A stretch of DNA of 64,000 bases from Takakia lepidozioides. Lineage: Eukaryota > Streptophyta > Takakiopsida > Takakiales > Takakiaceae. The stretch is taken from the NCBI GenBank assembly GCA_030704615.1, contig CM060734.1:15996001-16060000 (forward strand), written 5' to 3'. Within the stretch, counting starts at the first letter, position 1, and every line of letters starts with the position of its first letter. The notes under the pieces are model-generated. The model was not told where the DNA came from. It saw only the letters and a list, made by a program, of their open reading frames with translations, and ran no database searches. A program made the position numbers and the translations under genes. This document shows positions 1 to 10,082 of the stretch, piece by piece.

Positions 1-547
1 TGCCTTAGCTGGAGCACTGAATTGGCTAAGCACACGATCCAAGAATGCATACGCAGCCCCCTTCGCTAGCCTTATCAGACAATGGAACCAACTCAATCCA
101 CTTGGAGAAGTGCTCCACCATCACCAACACATATCTGTGGTGGCGTATCGTCAGTGGCAACGGCCTTGCGAAGTCAAGACTCCACCTGTAGCCCAATCCC
201 ATGATGGGTAAAGGATGCAACTGTGGTATAGGGGCGTTGAATGAAGCACGCACCCTGTCACACACCATGCACCTAGCCATGCACTGTTACACCTCTGTTT
301 GCATACCACGCCACCAATACCGCACCTGCAATAGACTATGAGTGCATCGCACTCCAAAATGCCCCAACTCCTCATAGGCATGCCGTACTAACCGTGCACG
401 CTGTGTTGGGTGAGGTACGATCTTCACCCGACCATCTTCCCACACTCGAAGCAGGTGTATCCCCTCCCACTTGAACCTCTTGGCTCGTTGCAGGATCCGA
501 TCCGTCTCATTGGCAGTCGCACTAGCTGCCGTGTCTCCAGTGTGGGG
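1..547 (-). pseudogene. G1 integrase, N-terminal half
   Basis: The minus strand encodes the zinc-binding HHCC region (the HAYEELGHFG block, then CMVCDRV) and the first catalytic aspartate in a SLDF-x-x-PLPL block. The same stretch occurs in G2 at 23040-23420. The reading is split by a frameshift between the two ORF pieces, near 280-290. It continues off the window edge into the part that should hold the second Asp and the Glu. Upstream it joins the inverted-repeat insertion at 548-1220. Confidence 0.85.
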
Positions 548-1220
548 CAGTTGCAGCCTACGGTGGACCAAAAATGCTGTCACAGCACTGTTTTTTTGGG
601 ACCTTGATTAGTTGTAAACTATCATACTCCTAAATGACAATGCTGATAGTAAAAAATGACTAAGCTATGAAGGCTCAACTACATATGTTTCCCCTATTCC
701 AAGTCTCATAACCAAAAAAACAAATGGTTAGAAATTATGGACTTTTGAACAAGTCCATAAGGATTTGTTATAGTCCATATAAAATGTCGTTATGGATTTT
801 TTTCAAAGCATGATTCATAGACAATTAAAAAAATGGACTTGACCAAATGTGCTTTGAGGGATAAAGAATCTAGAATGAAAACATCAACTCAAAAATATTA
901 ATATATATTATTTTGAGCCTTCAAAATAACTATTTTCCTAAAGTCATTTACATATAGAATTCTTTGAAATATCAACACTGCCTCATTAAATACATAGACC
1001 AAGGGTAGACCCCCGGGGTGGATCAAGGTCAAATTTGAAAAAAAACGATCGTGATCTGAAACTATCGCGATTTGAAAATAACGTCTTTAATGGTCAATAA
1101 TAAACGGTTGAGATTGTAGATTGAAGCGAATCCAATGGTTGAGGATTCGCCACATCCCATTTTATGTACTTTTAGGGATTCATGGTGTGTCTCATTTTGG
1201 TCCACCGTAGGCTGCAACTA
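548..1220. mobile_element. Inverted-repeat (MITE-like) insertion inside G1
   Basis: The two ends are near-perfect inverted repeats of about 28 bp: 548-576 on the plus strand and 1193-1220 on the minus strand share GCAGCCTACGGTGGACC and flanking bases. The interior is AT-rich and has no credible ORF. Comparison with the uninterrupted G2 copy (22880-23010) shows the 673 bp sit inside coding sequence between RNase H and integrase. I could not define a clear target-site duplication, so the superfamily is left open. Confidence 0.75.
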
Positions 1221-2695
1221 CCCTGCGGAGGTAGTTCAACACAACCGTATCTTCATGAATATCTCTGGCACCACCTGGCTCATCACTAGCCTCAGGGTCC
1301 TCAGACACTCCGTCTATAGTCATCCCTGTTGTAGGTCCAACCTGACCTCCCAATGCCAAGATACACAAAAAGGCAGATGCATGCCATCTCCTCGTTCGTC
1401 TCACCATGCCACCGAGCTCCAGTGTCATCCTGCTGGCTCGTGCATGGATTGCAACTCAATCCATCCGCATCCTTATTGACCAAACCCGGTCGATGCACAA
1501 CCTGAAAGTCATACTCCTGAGGTATAAGTGCCCACCGTGCAAGCTTCCCCGTAAGTTTGTATGACTCCATCAACCACTTGAGTGGCTGTAATCCGTGACA
1601 AGAGTGAAGAGATTGTCGTATAGATAGCACCTGAAGTGTGCCACGGCTCACACTGCAGCTAAACACTCTCCTTCATATGAGTTATACTTAGCCTCTGCAG
1701 CGTTGTTCGAGCGGCTAGCATAAGTCACTACGAACTCTCTTCCCTCATCATCCACCTATGTGAGCACCGCTCTAAGCCCCAGCATGCTCCAATCCATATA
1801 CAGCTGAAAGGAACGCCCCATGATAGGTCGTCTCAAGATGGGCGCCGAGGTCAACCTCGCCTTGAGCTCCTGAAAAGCTCGCTCTTGCTCATATTCCCAC
1901 TGCCACTCCTGGTCTACCTTAGTCAGCTTGGTTAGAGCCTTTGCAATAGCACTAAATCCCTTGACAAACCGTCTATAGTAATTTGCCAACCCCATGAAAG
2001 CTCGAACTTGGCTCACATCCATGGGGCGTGGAATCTGTGCAATGGACTCTACCTTAGTCTGCTGCACCCCCAATCCTCCAGGATATATCATGTGACCCAG
2101 ATACTCAATCTGGTTGTAGAAAAATTTGCATTTCCCCGGATGTAACTTCAATCTGTGTGCCCTCAAGCGCTCAAACACCTCCTGAAGGTGTCTCTCGTGC
2201 TCCTCCATCGTAGCACTAAAGATGATAATGTCATCTATGTAGTACCGAGCAAAGTCCACCCCTGCTAGAATCATGTCCATGACTCTCTGGAGCTATGCAG
2301 GAGCGTTCTTAAGCTCGAATGGTAAGAACCGCCACTGATATAGGCAATCCTTCCCGTGCTCATTGATCCCCCAGAATGTCGTCTTCAGCTTGTCCGCCTT
2401 CTTGATCGGCAACTGGTGATATCCGGACCGCAAGTCCAAAGTGCTAAAGACCTTGGCATGCCCAATGGCATCAAAGATCTCCTCCGGTGTGGACATGACA
2501 TACTTATCAGACTTGGTTTGACAATTTACAGACAGGTAATCACCGCACATATGTCTCTCCGTCCAATTGCCATAGACATCCTTCTTGGCTGGCATCACCG
2601 TGGCTGAAGCATACTCTCCACCAGAGAGGTCCACCAAACCAGCCTCCCAGAGATCTCGAGTCCTCATCTGAATCAAAGACCCATGTCACTGTATC
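1221..2695 (-). pseudogene. G1 reverse transcriptase and RNase H
   Basis: The RT fingers and palm are clear on the minus strand: STLDLRSGYHQLPI, then QWRFLPFELKNAPA, then YYIDDIIIFSA. They are followed by the connection region (LGHMIYPGG, FMGLANYYRRFVKGFS) and a degraded RNase H. This is the standard Ty3/gypsy RT layout. A TAG codon at about 2293-2295 separates the two RT pieces, and the RNase H catalytic DHQPLK block of G2 is scrambled here to a DYSHSSG reading. The product would be non-functional. Confidence 0.9.
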
Positions 2696-2936
2696 TATAG
2701 GGTCTCCGAAATATTGACGTGTCTGTGGCCAACTCAATACGAATTTCCTGACCATTCAGTGCTCCCAAGTCCTTCAAACTGAAAGCAAAGCAATTCTTGT
2801 AAGCCCTCAGGAACCGCCGTATACGTCGTCTCTCTCCTCCAGTGACAATGGGTCCAATGTCAGGCTCCCAATTGTCCTCCGTAACTGCAACCTTAAGTCT
2901 AACAGACTTAGAGGTAGGAGACGCGTCCCGTGGTTG

Positions 2937-3512
2937 CTATGTTGCAACCTCTTGAGCAGTGACCACTGTCTGCTCTGTCAATGACAAGGCCTCATCCTGC
3001 CCCATCATCTCATCCTTGAGGACCTCCCCAACCTCATCCATCACAGCCACATTGGCTGTCAACTCCCTCTGAACCTCGAGCACTTCCCACGTGTGCCATG
3101 GATGTCTACACCCCGTGGTCCTCACCGGCTCGCCCCCACTCACTGCATGTACCGTCTCGGTAGGCAGAGAGACCATCAAGGGAAATGTACTCCGCACTCT
3201 GCGTTGCTCAGCCATAGCCAAGCTGATAATCCAGGTCAAGCAATTGAGATCCATCGCTTGCCCCAACACCTGACGACGTGATGCCTCAGAAAGAGAAGGC
3301 ACTGCCGTGGTCCCAGTGAAAAAACCCATCGTCCGCTCACGCTCGTCAGCATTAGGCTCCACTAACTATTGCAACTGAGCATCCCACAGGAGGCCAGGTC
3401 CACTATCCCGAAACACATGTGATCCAAGAAAGCTGAGTAGTGTAGGTAGTGCTACTCGTGGTTGACCCACCTTGTTGACCACTGCCAAAGGCGAACGGTC
3501 ATCGTGTCTCAC
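2937..3512 (-). pseudogene. G1 C5-methyltransferase, C-terminal part
   Basis: The minus strand contains VVNKVGQPRVALPTLLSF, a TAG stop, LVEPNADERERTMGF, and then SEASRRQVLGQAMDLNCLTW. These match the end of the methyltransferase domain of G2 (20610-20900). The block resembles the last conserved region of DRM/DNMT3-type enzymes, where a leucine-glycine-phenylalanine segment is followed by an arginine-rich turn and an LGN-S-like helix (here LGQA). The catalytic motifs are missing because the copy is cut at about 3512. About 70 residues of acidic linker follow before the RT. Confidence 0.75.
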
Positions 3513-5160
3513 ACAGAGATGTGTAAATGATGGATGGGTGATGGGTGGATGCAGATAAGATATATAGTGAGGGGTATTTCTGTGTATAATAGTAGAGCTG
3601 GTCGTAGATGCATGTGAGGGGGGATCAATTGTTGGATAGTTTGTGTGTGACAAGTGGTTTTTATGAGGGTTTATGTTATGAGGATGACAAAGGTGTATTA
3701 TGGGTCGTGGGTAAATGAGCGTTGTAATATTTAATGTGACGGGTGTAAGATGAGTGGGCGAGGGATTTGGGTGGATGCCATCGAGTAGGGGCATGGATGA
3801 GAAGGCTTGTGGGGTGATGAGTGCGATGTAAAATTGTTTTGAAGGAGAACAGAGAGTGAAGATCATGGTGTAAAGTTGTTTGGAAAGAGTATGGATGGCA
3901 GTAAAATGAGGTAGCCTTTTCCCGAGGTAATAATTTCCCGAGGTAACATTAGCGAGGTTCTATATGTGGAATGATGTAATATGGAGTGCAGTAACCACAA
4001 TCTGGGAAAGTACTGTGTAATGGGGTAGGCATGGGTATATTGTGGGTGTGGGGACTAAAGTATTTGACGGGGCAAAAATATGGTGGGTGAGCGGATGGAA
4101 GTAGCTGCAAGCAGATTCAGATGGGGGTATTTGCAAATGATAAGTCCATGGGGAGGGGTTAGTAGGCTGAGAGTGGAATTGTGACGTAGGGTGGGTAGCC
4201 GTAGGTAGCGATATGTAGCGGGGAGGTGGGTGTGTTGGAGTCCCTTGTAGTGGATGATAGAATATGGATGAAAGTGGAGATGAGATGGGTAGTGGTAGTT
4301 GGGTGTATATCAAAGAATTATCAACGAATGTGTTTGGTGTAAGATTGTGTAGCAGTATCAGACATAGAGAGAGGGGGCGCGCCAGTTTAAACAGGCGATG
4401 AATGTGTGCTGGTGTAACAGCATTTTGATAAGGTGGCGTGAGAAAGTGGGATGAGTAAGTAGTGTCAGAGAGTAGTGTGAGGAAGTAATGTGAGGTAAAG
4501 ATGTGAGGAAATCGTGTGAGGATATTGTACTGGGTATGAACCAGAAGTAAGTGTACCCCATATGGATAAATAAGAATGTAATAGTAAAAGAATATGACTT
4601 GAGAATCATGGCCAAGCAACTTCATATCTAGTAAGCAAACTAGCTGTATAGTGACTAGTGGAGCATAATCAGGATATGTTATACAGACACATGAGGAAAT
4701 TGGGGAGGCCGGGAGAGGAGAGATTTGAGATACTAGCTCAGTGTTAAACAAGCCTATGAACTGGTGAGTGATGGGTGTAGCCAGATGTAGAGGGTGGAGT
4801 GAGATAATCTGTGTATAACTTCTATGATAAGAGGAGCAACTGGCTGGAAGTATAACAAGTTGGTGGAGTGGGGGGGAACCCAGAAATCCGAGAGATGACT
4901 ACAAGGGCCACACCCAAACGGGGGTGTGCTAGAGTAAGTGGCACAGTATGGATAGAAAGGGAAGCCATGAGGAAGCTGATAAGATTGTAGTGCAGTCTGT
5001 TGGCTATCAAGAATGAAGGCAGTGGTAGGTGACCAAAGAAGAGTGCAAGGGTGGACAGCAGCACAATCAACATAATTGGCATGAGGATACGAGGCTTCCC
5101 TTGGTGGGGCACCAGTAGAATCGAAGGGAGCTGCCTGCAGCAGAGATTAGTAGGTGGCAG
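3513..5160. other. No recognisable gene; pyrimidine-biased minus strand
   Basis: Long minus-strand ORFs (3366-3866 and 3960-4751) are open mainly because that strand is rich in C and T. Their translations are runs of H, P, T, S, L and I with no domain I recognise. The stretch lies between the truncated G1 methyltransferase and the repeat-built ORFs further right, and may be decayed DNA of the same kind as the latter. Confidence 0.4.
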
Positions 5161-5167
5161 TGATCGA

Positions 5168-6697
5168 CTATGTTAAAGAGCTATAGTCATGCATAAAAGA
5201 TAAACATTTGGTTGCAGGCTTCATGTATGTAATATTGTGAGAAGCGAGCTGCGTACTTGTGTCATTGAAGTAAATGATGCGGTGAGGATATGGCATGAGC
5301 TGTATCAGTAAGAAAGTGGCCTGCTGTGTATTGTACATAGAGCTCAGGAGGGCCAGTTTGTAATGGTCAGTGTATAGAACAGGTAAGGACCGAGAGGGAC
5401 AGAAAGAGGAGGCATAGACAAGTGGCATCTGAAAGACAAGAGCAAGAGAATGCAGTTGTAATGCATAGACTGGGGGGTACCGGAAAAGTAATGACCCTGT
5501 GAGCCTAAGTAGAGATCCGAGGCAATTAGCAAGATTAACAAGAGAGTGGGCAGGTTGGGAGGTGGCTTCCCTGATGGGGGGGCGTGCTCGTGTGGTTGGG
5601 GCAGACTGGACGGGGCAGGGGGAGTAAGTAGTCTGTTGTGGAAGAGCAGTGGAGGTCGGTGACGGAGCTGCAAGGGTCCGTGTGTTGGGAATATAATCAG
5701 CAGATGTAAGGGGAAGATCTGAGAGTCTGCACATCAGCATTTGAGAACAGTTATTGTTAACCAGCTGAGCTATGGAAAACCCCTGTCCCAACAAAGGTTA
5801 TTTGCGAAGAAGATAGGGAACATTAAGAGGTATTTGCAGCAACAACACGGGTCTAGTATATCTTGTTGTGTGCGGAGCAAAAGCAGCAGTAAAGCAAAGG
5901 GGAAGGGAGTCAGTAGCCGACAATATAATGGCAGCATTGAAGGTATAGGTTTGTGGGACATAGAAATGTGGGGTTTGAAATTTCATGGGACCAGTACTAA
6001 GTACATACAACAACAGTTGACATCTATAATGAGAGGCAGTGTAGGTAGCAAACGGAGCATGTAAGGTCACTTCCCTGGATGGCCTGTCTTGTGGTGTTGG
6101 TGCAGGCTGGAGAGTTGTAGGCATATTGGTGATTGTTGGCAGATATATCCAGCACATAGTGGCAGAAGTGGTCGACCCCGCAAACACATAGACATCAATA
6201 GCTATAGTATCAATTGACGACAAGATAATGGCAGCATTGAAGGTATAGGCTCCTGGAATATAGAAATGTGGAGTTTGAGATTTCATGTTATAAGTACCAA
6301 ACACATACAATAGCATTTGACATTTAAAGTGAGGGGTAAAGTAGGCAGCACACGCAACGTGTAAGGTGACTTCCCTGGATGGTCTGACTTGCGGTGTTGG
6401 TGCATGATGGAGAGTTACATGCAAGTAGTCATTTGTTGGCTGATATATCCAGCACACAGGGGCAGAAGTGGTCGGCTCCGTGATCAGGGCAATTACCCCC
6501 CCACTTCTCCAAACTACCTCTCCCAGTCCGGATCTGCGGCTCATTTGATCTTTATGATGCTGCTTCATTGCTTGGATCCTCTCTCTCATCCCAGTCAAAG
6601 GACGATCAGTGCAAGCCTCAGCCTTCTTCAGTAAGCTGGACCATGTAGACAGAGACACTTTCTGAATGTGTAAGCACTGCTGCTGCAAGGTACTCAC
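5168..6697 (-). pseudogene. Repeat-built hypothetical ORF pair
   Basis: Two adjoining minus-strand ORFs (5168-5794, 208 aa; 5798-6697, 299 aa) contain diverged copies of one module of about 100 residues. The best-kept marks are PTPQ-x-RPSREVTLH, a CQ-L-LYV block, QTPHFY and TYTFNAAIILS. Two copies lie exactly 300 bp apart. A weaker copy is seen near 5380-5640 and another in the next ORF near 7360-7480. There are many tyrosines, serines and spaced cysteines. I do not recognise the family. The short stop-separated frames suggest an exon series or a decayed gene. Confidence 0.35.
5931..6476 (-). repeat. 300-bp tandem duplication
   Basis: The block starting GCAGCATTGAAGGTATAGG at 5931 recurs at 6231, and the similarity runs on through TTCCCTGGATGG and GATATATCCAGCACA in both copies. 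A diverged third relative lies near 7368-7480. Because the period is a multiple of three, the repeated module stays in one minus-strand frame. Confidence 0.8.
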
Positions 6698-6702
6698 AGC
6701 CT

Positions 6703-8022
6703 TTAGGGCTCCTGGCTTTTGTACAAAAGAGGCGGATTCAAGGTTGATATATCCTTTAGGTTAGTATGAACCTTTTTCCCCTTTCCATGGAGGCAGATTT
6801 TGATAGCACAGTCACCACACATATAGCTAGCCTTTGCAGCAGAATGGTATGTCACCAAGCATATCAGTACAGACTCATTTCTCCAGCAGCCTTCCACTGC
6901 AAGAGTGTGCCCAATATTCAAGCTAGACCAGCGAAATGCAGGATTGGGACCCTCTCCATCCGCTGTGGGGGGGTACTCCAAAACAATTTCCAGGGAATAG
7001 TCAAGCCTATCATCTAAGTAAATTGCATTGTCCTGGAGCAGCATCCGATTGGCATCACCTGATCGACAGCCCTTCGTGTACATTTTCGCATCCTTGGGAT
7101 TAGGCAGATCTTGACAAATGCTGGAAATGGTGACTTGAATGTGGAGGCAGATTTTGATGACACAAACCCCACTCATATCGCAGTCTTTTGCACTAGCATG
7201 GCATGTCACCATGACCTGTCCAGATTCATTTCGCCAGGAGCCTACCTCAGCAAGAGTGTGCTCGTACAAGCCTGGTCGAGTCACATCCCAGTGAGGTCTT
7301 GTATGGCTGCATAATATGGCTGGCTGTTCATAATCCTGGCTATGTGCATTTGGAAGGGCCTCATTACCAACATTCAGGGCATAGGTCTCTGGGACAGAAA
7401 GCAGAAGAGAGGGAGGTTGCATTGTACAGGTAGCAAGTATGCATAGCAACAGTTTGCAACTGAAGTGATGGGTGGAGGTATTAGTCTTGGGGGAGCTCGG
7501 GGAATAAACCTCCATGTATATTCCAGATGTGGGAGCACCTGTAGTGTACACATAGCCTGCGAGTGGCTCTACCTGTGATAACACATTAAAAGGGAAAGAG
7601 TGGTCGTCATCAGGAGCAGCAGTGCTGGTACCTTTGCCATGACTACTGATGATAGTTTGTCGGCGAGGAGACTGCGGCTGCATCGTAACGTTGCAATCCT
7701 TAGTCAATTTCTTGACCTCTTTCGCTGAAGACATGGTGCGGCCAGGCATAGAGCTCGTGTACTCCTTCTCTGTTACAACAGGAGTGGTCACCATTTCGGT
7801 GCTCAGTAGCGAGATATCATGGGCCCGTTCAAAGCATGGGTGGATACCCATTCCAGATGTAGTCGCTAGCTCCAGCACACTTGAAACGATGAAACTGTTA
7901 TTTGAACCTTCAGCGTATATATGCAGCTGCCCATCAAGAGCTGCTAAGCTGGAAACAAGGTCATCGCTGGTGAGAGAATGCTTGCGAGGATACTGCAATA
8001 GTACCCTAACTTTGCAAGCCAT
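6703..8022 (-). CDS. Hypothetical repeat protein, 439 aa
   Basis: This is an uninterrupted minus-strand ORF. Near the front is a block with SPRRQ followed by APDDDHSFPFNVLSQVEP and GYVYTTG. It is related to LNPFNVSSQMEPFTGYEYTTG in the ORF at 8988-9539. The second half holds two copies of a module marked by GHTLA/EHTLA, then WRNES, a cysteine pair and IKICLH, separated by about 100 residues. Paired cysteines and N-x-S sites suggest an extracellular protein, but that is inference. I cannot name the family. It could be one exon of a longer secreted repeat protein that starts near 9540. Confidence 0.45.
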   Translation of the reverse strand: MACKVRVLLQYPRKHSLTSDDLVSSLAALDGQLHIYAEGSNNSFIVSSVLELATTSGMGIHPCFERAHDISLLSTEMVTTPVVTEKEYTSSMPGRTMSSAKEVKKLTKDCNVTMQPQSPRRQTIISSHGKGTSTAAPDDDHSFPFNVLSQVEPLAGYVYTTGAPTSGIYMEVYSPSSPKTNTSTHHFSCKLLLCILATCTMQPPSLLLSVPETYALNVGNEALPNAHSQDYEQPAILCSHTRPHWDVTRPGLYEHTLAEVGSWRNESGQVMVTCHASAKDCDMSGVCVIKICLHIQVTISSICQDLPNPKDAKMYTKGCRSGDANRMLLQDNAIYLDDRLDYSLEIVLEYPPTADGEGPNPAFRWSSLNIGHTLAVEGCWRNESVLICLVTYHSAAKASYMCGDCAIKICLHGKGKKVHTNLKDISTLNPPLLYKSQEP

Positions 8023-8369
8023 AGCCGAATTCTTGGCCTCTTTAGCAGGAATGGGGTATGTTCAAGTATACAGAGCATGTACGTCGTCTCTGTTTCGGGA
8101 AAGACACCTTCTAGAGCAACGCTCGTTTGCGAGGGAGCAGGAGCCAGCTCAAAGCAGGGGAGGTTAGCCATTCCAGAGATGGCGCTTCGCTGAGAAGTGA
8201 TTGCCATAGGAGATACATATCCACAAACTGCAGCTTGGAGAGTGTGTCTGCCCTGATCGTAGGAGTAAATTGGTACGTCGGGTACATTAACGCTTCACAC
8301 TGTGTGTTCCATTGGGCTCGTAGCAGCAAGACAGGGGGTCTAGCCACGCATAGCCGTATTGGAAATACC

Positions 8370-8480
8370 CTACCACACTTGCAATACATGTTGACAGGGG
8401 CAGTCCCAGCATGAATGTCTGACTCCAATCCAACTTTGACGATGACCGCATGGAACCGCTTGTCGTCATCCAGAGCCGAA
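8370..8480 (-). pseudogene. PPR motif scrap
   Basis: The minus strand reads DDKRFHAVIVKVG, then SDIHAGTAPVNMYCKCG, which is the helix-turn-helix signature of a plant PPR repeat (K-x-x-HA...GLES-D...NMY-KCG). It is only one motif long and sits inside the 303-aa ORF 8111-9022, whose other residues are not PPR-like. It is probably a captured fragment, and it lies on the strand opposite to the large PPR cluster at 11.6-16 kb. Confidence 0.6.
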
Positions 8481-8987
8481 GTGGCGATGCTCTCCTGCAC
8501 GTAGTTGCATCTATGTGGGCTGGAGGACTGGTACATACACCGATTCTGCATGCACCTTTTGAACACTAGGAGGACCGAGTTGTTGTTAACCTTAGAAAAT
8601 TCTATCGCTGATCCATTGCACCAGCATGTGAACCTGAGTCTTGGAAAGAAGGTATTACGATGCAGAGACAACATGGAGTCGGGACTCTGCGAGCTACCGA
8701 GGGCCTCTAGGAAGTGGTCGTGACAGAACGCCGCAAGATTTTTCTGTAGATCATGAGCCAAAAACAGCGCAGTCTGAGAATAGAGATCTGTGCGCCTAAT
8801 AAGGTCTAGAAAATGGCAAAATCGCCGAGCTGGCTTCTTCAGACCAAGGTCGGGGGCCCTAGTAAAGAGGGCCCGCGAGTACCCCATCAAGTATTGTCGC
8901 CTCGGGAAGATGTAGAAGACAGATTTGAAAACTCTCGCCTCAGCAAAGAAACAGGGATCTTCGGACTGGGTGGATTGCCCCATAGGC

Positions 8988-9539
8988 TCACCATCTGGCC
9001 ACTGTCCAGCAATAAGTTGCAATGTCGCTTTGCGAGACTTGGGCCACTGGTAGGTATCGGTCTTGGAAGAACACTAGGGGCAGATCACTTTGCAGATTCC
9101 AGTTGTGCTCACCAGTGGTATACTCGTAACCCGTAAATGGCTCCATCTGCGATGACACATTGAAAGGGTTGAGGTAGAGGTTGTCACTTGGGGCTGCAGA
9201 GGTGGTAGCGAGGCCTTGGGTGATCTTGTTGGTGAGAGATTGCCGACACGAATACTCCAGTTGCATCAAAACTTTGCCTTGCAGGTACCCTTGAGCACAT
9301 AAGAGCAGGACGAGGGGTTCAGCCATGCGTAGCCATGTCGGGCCGATACTCCTTGAGAGCTCCATGGAAACGGCTAGAGCTTGCGGGCAGGTGGTGTCCA
9401 TGTTATGAGCAGTCGTTGAAATCATCAGACTAAGAAACCATATGAAAGACGCTATTGAAAGGTAGCTTAAACGGAGCCTCGGAAGGAAGTGGTTCTTGCT
9501 AAGCGGGTAGAGGAGAGCAGAGCAGCGGAGCGGTTGCAC
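8988..9539 (-). CDS. Hypothetical protein, possible N-terminal exon of a secreted repeat protein
   Basis: This minus-strand ORF of 183 aa has a hydrophobic segment, LSIASFIWFLSLMIS, at about residues 26-41, which could serve as a signal sequence. It is followed by a cysteine-bearing region and the block APSDNLYLNPFNVSSQ with GYEYTTG. The latter recurs in the 439-aa ORF downstream at 6703-8022, so the two may be exons or repeats of one gene. No known domain was recognised. The start is tentative. Confidence 0.35.
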   Translation of the reverse strand: MQPLRCSALLYPLSKNHFLPRLRLSYLSIASFIWFLSLMISTTAHNMDTTCPQALAVSMELSRSIGPTWLRMAEPLVLLLCAQGYLQGKVLMQLEYSCRQSLTNKITQGLATTSAAPSDNLYLNPFNVSSQMEPFTGYEYTTGEHNWNLQSDLPLVFFQDRYLPVAQVSQSDIATYCWTVARW

Positions 9540-9676
9540 AAGCGAGCATGAACTTGAGCCATGGTGGTAGACGTAGATAAAGATGGAGTAGCGGATAAAG
9601 TAGACGGTAGTAGCAAATAATGAGGAAAATGAGACGAGATTATTAAAAATTTAGCGGACCCCTAAAAACTTAGTCG

Positions 9677-10082
9677 TGGCTCCATTGATTTGGTAGTGGC
9701 AGGTTGGCCCTGTAAAAGTCATTCATCTGCCAGGCGTGGTAATGGATTGCGAGACTCGGGGTTAGGTCTGTTTTGGGAGACGGTGCGGGTTTTACGCCAC
9801 TTACAGCTTCATCAAGCTGTATCTCCAGCATACATCTTGGAGAATGTGCCACTGATGGACGATTCTCGGGCCAAGGTGATGGCCAGTGTGCATCAAGTTC
9901 GGTCGTGGCTTGGGTCAACAGTGTTGCTGGATGCAGCTGCAGTGGGGTCACAGACTCATCGCCCACGGCTATGGTGGACTAACTTGATGTCACCCGCACT
10001 GATCAAGCGTGCATTTAATGGGGTGCGGCCAGCACACCTCTTAGTGGATAGCATTTTGGACACATACCCACTGCCCGCATGG
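9677..10082 (+). pseudogene. Orphan C5-methyltransferase fragment
   Basis: The translation gives DLVVAGWPCKSHSS (the catalytic Pro-Cys motif IV), then AYILENVPLM (motif VI, Glu-Asn-Val) and THRPRLWWTNL (motif VIII-like). It is closely similar to the methyltransferase of G2 at 20190-20500. The residue after the catalytic Cys is Lys, where G2 has Gln. The fragment starts abruptly near 9677 and ends at about 10082 where a LINE begins, so motif I and the C-terminal block are missing. No RT lies next to it, but the sequence marks it as a piece of the same Ty3/gypsy family. Confidence 0.85.

Larger units (their letters stand above)
1..3512 (-). mobile_element. Ty3/gypsy retroelement G1, partial, with methyltransferase remnant
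   Basis: Reading the minus strand from 3512 down to 1, the order is the end of a C5-methyltransferase domain, a linker, RT, RNase H and integrase. This matches the plus-strand copy at 19209-24290 segment by segment. The copy is inactive: there are stops and frameshifts (a TAG just before the RT YIDD block, a stop before the last methyltransferase block), a 673-bp insertion in the RNase H-integrase linker, and truncation near 3512 where unrelated sequence begins. The left end of the window cuts the integrase, so the 3' LTR is not visible, and no 5' LTR is present. Confidence 0.9.

Noticed and set aside
3960-4751. 263-aa minus-strand ORF as a membrane protein
   Set aside because: Hydrophobic-looking runs come from a pyrimidine-rich strand; there is no start context, domain or repeat link to neighbours.
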